From assembly GCA_963794415.1 (NCBI GenBank), contig CAWCDI010000001.1, positions 1,798,001 to 1,862,000 on the forward strand: a DNA stretch of 64,000 nucleotides, in the 5' to 3' direction. The notes below the pieces were generated by a model. It saw nothing but the letters and a program-made list of their open reading frames with translations, made no database searches and was not told where the DNA came from. Below are positions 53,606 through 60,783 of this stretch, one piece after another. Source of the DNA: CAVPTL01 sp963794415. GTDB taxonomy: Bacteria; Actinomycetota; Thermoleophilia; Gaiellales; JAICJC01. The position numbers and the translations under genes were made by a program. The first letter of the stretch is position 1. Each line of letters starts with the position of its first letter.

Positions 53606-55271
53606 TTACTTAGCAGCGCCGATCTGGGTGGCGAACCACGGGGCGAACATGTAGGTGAACGTCGCCGGCGGGCCGGTCACGTCCTTGTTCATCACGAGGA
53701 TGCGTGTCCGGATCGACGATGGGAATCCACGGCAGCTGCTGCATGATGATCTTCTGCGCGGCCGAGACCAGCTGCGCGCGCTTGTCGAGGTTCGGCTCGC
53801 TGCGCGCCTGCTCCATCAGCTTCGTGACCTGCGGGTTGTTGTAGTCGTTGTAGTTCTGCGAGCCACCGGGGATCACGTAGGTGGCGTACAGGCCCGCCGG
53901 GTCGGCGTAGTCGGGGTAGTTGACGGTGAAGAACCCGTCGATGCCCTTGCGCGCGGCCGGGTCGATGAAGAAGTTGATGTAGTTGGCGGCCGAGACCGAG
54001 TGCAGCGTGACCTTGAGGCCGATCGCCTCGCCGGCCGACTGCACCGCGACTGCCTCGGTGTTGTTGGTGGGGATCTCGCTGGACATGCCGAGCGTGATGC
54101 TCTGCCCGGTCGCACCGGCCTGCTGCACCATCTGCTTGGCCTTGGCGATGTTCACCTTCGGGTCGGGCAGCTGATCCCAGGCGGCCTGGAAGATCGACTT
54201 GCCGTACCCCCACGTGCCAGGGTTGGCGGTGGTGCGGGGCAGGATGCCGGCACCGTGGTAGTTGGTCTGGATCAGGCCCTGGCGGTCGATGGCCAGCGAG
54301 AGCGCCTGGCGCACCTTGATGTTCGCGAGCGGGCCGGTGGTGCTCGAGAGGATGAGCGCGTCGGACGAGTACGACGGGCCGAGGTAGACGTTCAGGTTGC
54401 TCTGCGTCTTCAGCTGGTCGAGGGTCGAGATGGCCAGCGGATAGTCACCCGTGATCTCGCCGGTCTCGAGGCCGGTGGTCACCGCGGAGTCGGACGGGAC
54501 GCCCTTGAAGTCGATCTCGGAGGCCAGCGGCTTGTGCGCCGTATCCCAGTAGTCCGGGTTGGCGAGCGCCTGCAGCTCGTTGCCGACCTGCCACTTGCCC
54601 AGCTTGAACGGGCCAGAGCACATGATGCCGCCCGACGGAGTGCCGAACGCCTTGCCCTTCGAGACGGCGTAGGCCTTCTCGAAGATGAAGCCCGGCGTGG
54701 AGGCGAGCTCGCCCTCGAGCCAGAAATCCGGCTGCTTCAGCGCGATGGTCACCTGCGAGCTGCTGTCGGCGGTGATCGACTTCACGCGGTTGAAGACCTG
54801 CGCGTAGAAGCTGCCGTCGGTTGGGCTGGCGGCCTGCTCGAGGCTGTAGACGACGTCGGCCGACGTCACCGGATGGCCGTCCCAGAACTTGGCCCCGGGA
54901 TGGATCTTGAACACCATCGTCGTGGGGTTGGGGAGGGTGATGGCTGCCAGGCCGTTCTGGACGACGCCGGTTGCCGACTGGCGGATGAGGGTGTCGCAGA
55001 GCGTCGAGATGATCGTGTTCTCGGGGTAGTCGAACGCGATCTTCGGATCGAGCGAGCTGACCTCGCGGTAGGTGACCCACGTGATCGGCTTGGTGTATGG
55101 GCCGGTCGCGGCCGGGGTGGCCGAGACGAGGCCGGCGGTGGCGGACGCCTCGGACTGGGTGGATCCGCCGGTCGAGGTGGTGGATGCGGACTTGCCGCAG
55201 CCCGCAGCGAGTGCGAGCGCACCCACGAGAGCGGTGATCGTGAACAGTCGACGCTTTGTAACGGTGGTCAT
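53606..55271 (-). CDS. ABC transporter substrate-binding lipoprotein, family 5, one frame break near the end
   Basis: From ATG 55271: TKRRLFTITALVGALALAAG-C is a lipoprotein signal. The solute-binding family 5 fold shows WVTYREVSSLDPKIAFDYPE, TMVFKIHPGAKFWDGHPVTSADVVYSLEQA, GIMCSGPFKLGKWQVGNELQ, IKVRQALSLAIDRQGLIQ and NYPDYADPAGLYATY. Near 53704 one base is off; the other frame gives LVMNKDVTGPPATFTYMFAP and ends at 53606 after about 555 residues. It captures peptide-like or amide solutes for the OppBCDF proteins that follow. The gene is first in the operon and divergent from the LacI regulator. Confidence 0.91.
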
Positions 55272-55357
55272 TCGTGGCCCTCCATTCGCCGGCGCGCCGA
55301 CGGTCGCTTCACCTGACAGGGGGCGGACTTTATTCCCCAACGATTCATAAGTCAACA

Positions 55358-55370
55358 CAAAATCGTTTTG
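55358..55370. promoter_or_regulatory. putative LacI-type operator
   Basis: CAAAA-TCG-TTTTG is palindromic around a central TCG, and a second related half-site (CAACGATT) lies about 20 bases before it. Both are in the AT-rich 112-base region between the importer operon and the lacI-type gene (start 55384). Spacing would allow binding near both promoters. Confidence 0.45.
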
Positions 55371-55383
55371 GTAGGGTGGGGCT

Positions 55384-56433
55384 GTGACGCAAGCTCCGCG
55401 CTCCAGACACGTTCGCCGCCCCACCATCCGAGACGTCGCGGAGGCGGCGGGGGTGTCGCCGAGCACTGTGTCCAACGCGCTCAACGGCCGCTCCGGAGTC
55501 GATCCTCTCACACGCGACCGCGTGAAGCGAGTTGCCCACGAGCTGGGATACCACGCCAACGCCTCGGCGAGCCGGCTGCGCACCGGCCGCACCGGGACGA
55601 TGGGCCTCGTGCTGCCCACCATCGCCGATCCCGGCTACGCCGCCGGCATCTACTACTACTCGCGCATGACCGCAGCAGCCGCCGAGGCGGCGTTCAAGCG
55701 CGGCTACATGCTGAGCGTGGTGCCGGGGCTCCAGAGCGACGATGCCGTGCGGAAGCTGCCGCTCGACGGCGCGGTGATCGCCGACCCGCCCGGCGGCGAC
55801 CCCACCCTCGCCGCTTTCCGCGCCTCCGGCCTGCCCGTGGTCACCATCGAGCGCGATCCCAACGAGCCCGAGAACCCCTGGTGGGTCGGCGCCGAGACGG
55901 TCACCAACACCCGCACGGTGCTCGACCACCTCGCGGCGCTCGGGAGCCGGAAGGTCGCGCTGGTCGGGCGGAGCGACCACACCTGGACGAACGAGACCGA
56001 CCAGGCCTACGTGGCCTGGTGTCGCGAGCGCGGCCAGGAGCCGCTCAAGTGCGACCTCCCGATCACCCACAGCGATGAGCAGGCCACCGGCGCCATCCGC
56101 GAGCTGCTCTCGCCGCCCGACCGGCCCGACGCGATCTTCGCCGCCCCCGAGTGGTTTGCCACAGCCGCGGTGCGCGCCGCGCGGTCGATGGGCATCACCG
56201 TGCCCGGCGAGCTGCGCATCGCCACCGGCTCTGACGGCGACCGCGCCTACGACTGCGATCCGCCCGTGACCGCGCTCGACCTGCACCCCGGCGAGGTGGC
56301 CACCGCAGCCGTCGAGCTGCTGCTCGCCCAGATCGAGCAGGTCGAGGTCATGCACCCGCGCGTGGTGCACGCGACGCTCAACGTGCGCGCCTCCACCAAC
56401 CCCGCCGCCGGACGAGGCCCAGTTCCCTCATAA
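55384..56433 (+). CDS. LacI-family transcriptional regulator
   Basis: A 349-residue repressor from a GTG at 55384. RPTIRDVAEAAGVSPSTVSNALNGRSGVDPLTRDRVKRVAHELGY is the helix-turn-helix with hinge (ANASASRLRTGRTG). The periplasmic-binding-like effector domain follows: TMGLVLPTIADPGYAAG, YMLSVVPGLQSDD, HLAALGSRKVALVGRSDHTW, PDAIFAAPEWFATAAVRAARSMG. It probably represses the divergent importer-amidase operon until its ligand is present. LacI control of an oligopeptide-type importer is less common than control of sugar importers. Confidence 0.94.
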   Translation: MTQAPRSRHVRRPTIRDVAEAAGVSPSTVSNALNGRSGVDPLTRDRVKRVAHELGYHANASASRLRTGRTGTMGLVLPTIADPGYAAGIYYYSRMTAAAAEAAFKRGYMLSVVPGLQSDDAVRKLPLDGAVIADPPGGDPTLAAFRASGLPVVTIERDPNEPENPWWVGAETVTNTRTVLDHLAALGSRKVALVGRSDHTWTNETDQAYVAWCRERGQEPLKCDLPITHSDEQATGAIRELLSPPDRPDAIFAAPEWFATAAVRAARSMGITVPGELRIATGSDGDRAYDCDPPVTALDLHPGEVATAAVELLLAQIEQVEVMHPRVVHATLNVRASTNPAAGRGPVPS

Positions 56434-56528
56434 GGGTGAGTGAACCGCTTTTCGCCTCCGGGCGAATGAGGGCCGTCATGCGGGGGTGCACTCACCGCCG
56501 CGGGGTCATTTCGAACTTGGAGGACGAA

Positions 56529-57320
56529 ATGTTGGAGCAGGTCTCAAGCGGCACCAGCAGGCGCGGGTTCCTGCAGAAGGCCGCGATCGCGGGAGCCGGC
56601 GCCGCCGGAATCGCCGCGGTGTTGCCCACGAGCGCATTTGCCTCGGGTGCAACGGCAAACGACGTCGCCATCCTCGGCGCCGCAGAGATCGCCGAAGCCC
56701 TGGCGGTCACGACGTACTCGAACATCATCTGGAAGGCACCGTTCTTCCGCCACCTGGAGGCCGACGATCAGGAGTATCTGAAGGCGGCGCGCCAGGAGGA
56801 GATGTCGCACTACTCGCTGGAGCAGGGAGCGCTCGGCGGCAAGGCCTCGCCGTACACCGCGTTCTACTACCCCAAGCACATGTTCACCAACGCGCAGGTG
56901 ACCCTGAACACGCTGGTCAGCCTGGAGGACGCGTTCATCGCTGCATACCTCATCGGCGTGCGGCAGTTCTCGACGGGCGACCTGCGGGTCACCGCGGCCC
57001 GCATCATGGGCATCGAGTCCGACCACCGCACGCTCGCGCGCGTGGTGGGCCCCGGCGTCGCCAAGCGCGACGGCGGCCCGATCGAGAAGATCACCGGGAT
57101 CCAGGGCGTCGCCGAGAGCGTCGATCCTCCCAACAACAACGGCTACGAGCGCACGCTCGGGCTCAAGAACATCGGCGACGCGGTCAACGCGCTGCTGCCG
57201 TTCATCGACAAGGCCTCGGCTGCGAAGGCCGGGTTCGACACGAGCAAGGTGTACAAGTTCCATCCGTTCACCGCGAAGCTCCCGAACCCGCTGGGCGAGT
57301 TCCACTCGTTCGCAGGCTGA
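56529..57320 (+). CDS. Tat-exported ferritin-like domain protein
   Basis: A 263-residue protein from ATG 56529, with a GGAGG ribosome site. SGTSRRGFLQKAAIAGAGAAGIAAVLPTSAFA is a twin-arginine signal peptide. The mature helical protein has AAEIAEALAVTTYSNIIWKA, AARQEEMSHYSLEQGAL, LEDAFIAAYLIGVRQFS and IMGIESDHRTLARVVG. These carry repeated E and E-x-x-H pairs typical of ferritin-like di-iron helices. Such exported ferritin-like proteins are common in Thermoleophilia-like genomes. The role (metal storage, oxidase) is unknown. A hairpin of the dispersed family lies 16 bases after the stop. Confidence 0.88.
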   Translation: MLEQVSSGTSRRGFLQKAAIAGAGAAGIAAVLPTSAFASGATANDVAILGAAEIAEALAVTTYSNIIWKAPFFRHLEADDQEYLKAARQEEMSHYSLEQGALGGKASPYTAFYYPKHMFTNAQVTLNTLVSLEDAFIAAYLIGVRQFSTGDLRVTAARIMGIESDHRTLARVVGPGVAKRDGGPIEKITGIQGVAESVDPPNNNGYERTLGLKNIGDAVNALLPFIDKASAAKAGFDTSKVYKFHPFTAKLPNPLGEFHSFAG

Positions 57321-57336
57321 GCTGAAGTCCCGGGGC

Positions 57337-57365
57337 GGATCGATGGTGCCTGGCACCGTCGATCC
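57337..57365. terminator. hairpin with GTGCC-N-GGCAC tip after the ferritin-like gene
   Basis: GGATCGA/TCGATCC arms extend the core GGTGCC-T-GGCACC with one T/G mismatch between arm and core. It lies 16 bases past the stop at 57320 and 18 bases before the GDPD gene. A terminator role is plausible; the repeat core is invariant. Confidence 0.6.
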
Positions 57366-57383
57366 ACCCCGTAGACTGCGCCG

Positions 57384-58007
57384 GTGACCAGGCGCAAGGT
57401 GCTTGTATCGGCCCACCGCGGAGCCAGCGCACGGCTCGACGACAACTCGCTCGAGGCGTTCGAGCGGGCGATCGCGCTGGGGGCCGACATGATCGAGACC
57501 GACGTGCGGGCAGACGACCAGGGAACGCTGATCCTCGCGCACGATCCGGTCGGCCCCAACGACCCGACGCCGGTCATGCTCGACCAGCTGGTGGAGCTCG
57601 CGGCCGGCCGCATCGGGCTCAATCTGGAGCTGAAGGAGCGCGGCCTCGCAGAGCGGCTGGTGGAGGCGCTCCAGCCAATGCCGCCGCCGGGGCTCCTCGT
57701 GACCTCGTTTCAGCCGGAGGCGCTGCGCGAGGTGCACGCGCTGCACGCCGGGATCGCGACCGGCCTGGTCGTCCAGATCGGCCACGAGCCGTTCGCGATC
57801 GCCGCCGAGTGCGGCGCCGAGGCCCTCATGGCCACCGTGCAGATGATCGACGACGAGCTGCTCGAGATTGCCGCCACCTCGGGCCGGCCACTCTGGGTGT
57901 GGACGGTGAACGAGCCCGACGATCTGACGCGGCTCCTGAGCGAGCCGCGCATCACCGGCGTGATCACCGACGAGCCCGAGCTCGCGCTGCGCCTCCGCGA
58001 CGTGTAA
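57384..58007 (+). CDS. glycerophosphodiester phosphodiesterase (UgpQ/GlpQ-like)
   Basis: A 207-residue GDPD from a GTG at 57384. VLVSAHRGASARLDDNSLEAFERAIALGADMIETDVR carries the catalytic histidine and metal acids (HRG and ETDV). LILAHDPVG has the second histidine, LNLELKERGL the third metal residue, and WVWTVNEPDDLTRLL with ITGVITDEPEL ends the barrel. It splits glycerophosphodiesters into glycerol-3-phosphate and an alcohol, a supply for the glp operon at 36-40 kb. No signal peptide, so cytoplasmic. Its stop codon lies inside the first unit of the tandem array. Confidence 0.93.
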   Translation: MTRRKVLVSAHRGASARLDDNSLEAFERAIALGADMIETDVRADDQGTLILAHDPVGPNDPTPVMLDQLVELAAGRIGLNLELKERGLAERLVEALQPMPPPGLLVTSFQPEALREVHALHAGIATGLVVQIGHEPFAIAAECGAEALMATVQMIDDELLEIAATSGRPLWVWTVNEPDDLTRLLSEPRITGVITDEPELALRLRDV

Positions 58008-58172
58008 CGGAGTCCGCGGCGATCCGGTGCGAGCGTTCGGACTGTGCCTGGCACCTGGTGTAACGAGTCCGTACCAATCCGGTGCGAGTGTTCGTTCGGA
58101 TCATGCCTGGCACCCTGTGGAACGGAGTCCGCCGCGATTCCGTGCGAGTGTTCGGACTGTGCCTGGCACCGT
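58002..58172. repeat. three-unit tandem array (56, 59 and 56 bp) carrying GTGCC-N-GGCAC hairpins
   Basis: Units at 58002-58057, 58058-58116 and 58117-58172 share the order GTGTAACGGAGTCCG, ATCCGGTGCGAGTGTTCGGA, then TGCCTGGCACC; the middle unit has a three-base TTC insertion. AGTCCG and CGGACT segments in neighbouring units can pair around the core. The first unit covers the GDPD stop codon and the array ends 11 bases before the sulfatase stop at 58184. There are no unique spacers, so this is not a CRISPR array. Confidence 0.85.
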
Positions 58173-58178
58173 CCGAAC
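58150..58178. terminator. hairpin at the array end, downstream of the sulfatase gene
   Basis: Perfect GTTCGGAC/GTCCGAAC arms flank TGTGCCTGGCACC; on the minus strand it lies six bases after the sulfatase stop. The two stem layers (outer 8 bp, inner GTGCC/GGCAC) would make a strong terminator-like structure for both converging transcripts. Confidence 0.6.
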
Positions 58179-58183
58179 GGTGC

Positions 58184-59671
58184 CTACTCGGGCGGCTGGG
58201 CCAGGTGCTCGCGCGTCAGCGGAAGCGATGGGCGCGGGCGGTCGGCCGCCTCGCCGCGCACGTACTGGCGCGACGCGTCCACGGCCGGCTGGAAGTCCCA
58301 CGGCGTGTAGGCGCCCTTCGCCAGCGCTCCCCCCACCAGCCGGCGCCGCTCCTGCCCGGCCCGCACCTCGCGGTCGAGCGCTGCCAGATCCCAGCCGGCG
58401 TCGAGCTCTGCCCGAAACGCCGCAAGCGTGGCGGCGTGCTCGCGCTCGGCCGCCAGGTTTCGCAGCTCGCGGGGATCGGCCTCCAGGTCGAAGAGCTGCT
58501 CGGGGTCATCCCCGCAGTGCGTGAACTTGAACCGGCCCCGCCGCAGCATCACCGCGGGCGCCGAGACGCCCTCGGCCAGGTACTCGCACACCGCCCGCCC
58601 CGGCGGCGGCCCTGTGAGCGACACGCCCTCGAACCCCGCTGCCGATGCGTCGGCGCCGGCGAGCTGGGCGAGGGTCGGCGCCAGGTCGAGCAGCGAGACC
58701 GCCTCGGCGACCCTCCCGGACGTGAATCCGGGCCCTGACACGATCAGCGGCACCCGCGCGGAGTCCTCGAAGAAGCTCATCTTGTAGTAGAGGCCGTGCT
58801 CGCCCAGCATCTCACCGTGGTCGGCGGTGAAGATCACCACGGTGTTCTCGCCCAGCGCCGCGAGCAGCTCGCCCACCAGCCGGTCGATGTAGGAGACGCA
58901 TGCGTAGTAGGCGCGCCGGGCGGTGCGGGCCGCCTCGGCATCGACCTGCGCCTCGTCGCTCAGGAACATCGCGCGCAGCCGCTGGGAGTGCGGGTCGCCG
59001 GCCACCTCGGGCGCGGCGGGCGTATCGATCTCGGCGCCGGCGTAGAGATCCCAGTCCTCCTGCCGCGGCTGCCACGGATCGTGCGGGTTGGTGAACGAGA
59101 CCGTGAGGAAGAACGGCGCCGTGTCACCGGTCCGCTCGCGCTCGCGCAGCCACTGGAGCGACCGGGCGCACACCTCGTCGTCGTAGGCCGTCTGCACCGC
59201 CGCGTCCCACGGGCCCGGGTCAAGCACGCTCGACATGTTGTGGTACCAGTAGAGCCGCTCGGCCGGGCTCATCCGCCAGTCCGGCGTCCAGTCGAAATCA
59301 GCGGGATAGATGTCTGTGGTGAGCCGCTGCTCGAACCCGTGCAGCTGATCGGGGCCGACGAAGTGCATCTTGCCGGCAAGCGCCGTGCGGTACCCCGCAG
59401 CGCGCAGGACGTGGGCGATGGTCGGCGTCGAGGCCGGCAGCTCGCAGGCGTTGTCGTGCACGCCGTTCACCGACGGCCGCTGCCCCGAGAAGAGGGCGCT
59501 GCGCGACGGGGCGCAGAGCGGCGAGACGCAGTAGGCCGATTCGAACACCGTCCCCGACGACGCAAGCGCGCTCAGGCTGGGCGCGTGAACCACCTGGTTG
59601 CCATACGCCGGTAGCGCCGAGGCGGCGAGCTGGTCGGCCATCACCAGCACGATATTCGGCCGGTCGCTCAC
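58184..59671 (-). CDS. choline-sulfatase-like arylsulfatase
   Basis: A 495-residue type I sulfatase from a GTG at 59671. SDRPNIVLVMADQLAASALP has the metal aspartates, and VSPLCAPSRSALFSGQRPS the C-x-P-S-R motif whose cysteine becomes formylglycine. ALAGKMHFVGPDQLHGFE and VIFTADHGEMLGEHGLYYK hold further active-site residues. The C-terminal TPWDFQPAVDASRQYVRG is characteristic of choline sulfatase (BetC), which frees choline and sulfate. There is no signal peptide, so a cytoplasmic substrate is expected, probably imported by the Dpp-type transporter upstream. It overlaps the serine hydrolase gene by four bases. Confidence 0.92.
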   Translation of the reverse strand: MSDRPNIVLVMADQLAASALPAYGNQVVHAPSLSALASSGTVFESAYCVSPLCAPSRSALFSGQRPSVNGVHDNACELPASTPTIAHVLRAAGYRTALAGKMHFVGPDQLHGFEQRLTTDIYPADFDWTPDWRMSPAERLYWYHNMSSVLDPGPWDAAVQTAYDDEVCARSLQWLRERERTGDTAPFFLTVSFTNPHDPWQPRQEDWDLYAGAEIDTPAAPEVAGDPHSQRLRAMFLSDEAQVDAEAARTARRAYYACVSYIDRLVGELLAALGENTVVIFTADHGEMLGEHGLYYKMSFFEDSARVPLIVSGPGFTSGRVAEAVSLLDLAPTLAQLAGADASAAGFEGVSLTGPPPGRAVCEYLAEGVSAPAVMLRRGRFKFTHCGDDPEQLFDLEADPRELRNLAAEREHAATLAAFRAELDAGWDLAALDREVRAGQERRRLVGGALAKGAYTPWDFQPAVDASRQYVRGEAADRPRPSLPLTREHLAQPPE

Positions 59672-60783
59672 CGCCCGGCCACCGCGGCGTGCAGCGAGTC
59701 GAGCAGCTCGGCCGAGCGGCCGTCCTCGGCCTCCAGCCGGAGATCCACGGTGACGTACGAGAACCCCGTGCGAAGCGCCGGCCAGCCGCCGTGGCTGGAG
59801 CCCCCGGCGCCGGTGTGCCCGAACGCGTCGGCCGGCGGCCCGAGCGAACTGGGAGTGCCGCCCAGCTCGTAGCCGGTGGGCCCGAACCGCAGCGGGCGCG
59901 CGGTGAGCGGGTCGTCGCCCTCGGCGGCCGCCGCGGTGCAGCGCTCGAGCGTTGCGCGGTGCACCGGGCCGGGCTCCCCCACCAGCCGGCCGTACATGCC
60001 CGCCATCCCGCGGGCCGTGGCCACCCCGCCCCACGACGGATGCTCGACCTCGAGCTGCGAGTAGCGGTCAGGGCTCCCGGCGGGATAGACGTAGGCAAAC
60101 CGCGGATCGTCCGAGGGATAGCTCCCCACCTTGAACGTCTCGGCCGGATTGAGCCGCGCGAGGTTGGACGCCATCGGATCGTCGTTCGGAAGGCCGATCC
60201 GGATCTCGAGGTCTCCCATGGGCTGGGCGATCTCCTCGGCCACGAACCGGCCTGGACTGCGGCCGTCGATGCGCCGGATGAGCTCGCCGGCCAGCAGGCC
60301 GAACGTCGCGGCGTGATAGCACGGCACGCCGACCTCCGTGAACGGCTCGAGCGCCGCCATCTGCGCCGCCAGCGCCGAGGGATCGCTCTCGTCGGTGAGG
60401 TCGATCGGCGGCGGCGCGCCCGGCAGCCCGGCGGCATGTGATCCGAGCTGGCGCACGGTGATGTGCTCCTTGCCGGCCGCCGCGAACTGCGGCCAGTAGC
60501 TCGCCACGGTGGCGTCGAGATCGAGCTCGCCGCGATCGACCATCAGCATCAGGGCGGTCGCGACCATCCCCTTCGTGCCGGAGAAGATCACCGCGGCGGT
60601 GTGCGGCTGCCACGGAGCGCCGGCGCCGGCATCGGCCAGGCCGCCCCAGAGATCCACCACCAGATCGCCATCCACCATGGCCGCGAACGCCGCGCCGCTG
60701 TCGCCCCGCTCGTTGAGATCGCGGGCGAATGCCTCGCGCACTCGCTCGTAGCCCGGGGCGACGATGCCCCGCACCGCGGTCAC
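59668..60783 (-). CDS. beta-lactamase-family (SxxK) serine hydrolase/esterase
   Basis: A 371-residue protein from a GTG at 60783. AAVIFSGTKGMVATALMLMV holds the S-x-x-K nucleophile, CYHAATFGLLAGELIRRIDG the tyrosine of the Y-x-A/N motif, and FGHTGAGGSSHGGWP an HTG in place of the KTG triad. This matches class C-like esterases (EstB/LpqK type) rather than true beta-lactamases. With no signal peptide it should act in the cytoplasm. It overlaps the transporter ATPase by four bases and the sulfatase by four, so all are one operon. Confidence 0.92.
   Translation of the reverse strand: MTAVRGIVAPGYERVREAFARDLNERGDSGAAFAAMVDGDLVVDLWGGLADAGAGAPWQPHTAAVIFSGTKGMVATALMLMVDRGELDLDATVASYWPQFAAAGKEHITVRQLGSHAAGLPGAPPPIDLTDESDPSALAAQMAALEPFTEVGVPCYHAATFGLLAGELIRRIDGRSPGRFVAEEIAQPMGDLEIRIGLPNDDPMASNLARLNPAETFKVGSYPSDDPRFAYVYPAGSPDRYSQLEVEHPSWGGVATARGMAGMYGRLVGEPGPVHRATLERCTAAAAEGDDPLTARPLRFGPTGYELGGTPSSLGPPADAFGHTGAGGSSHGGWPALRTGFSYVTVDLRLEAEDGRSAELLDSLHAAVAGR

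Noticed and set aside
58002..58172. CRISPR array
   Set aside because: The whole 56-59-base unit repeats; there are no unique spacers and no cas genes.
58082..58738. Small proteins reading LAPGT/MPGT repeats through the tandem array
   Set aside because: They are translations of the hairpin repeat and of the sulfatase antisense strand; no ribosome site or conserved domain.
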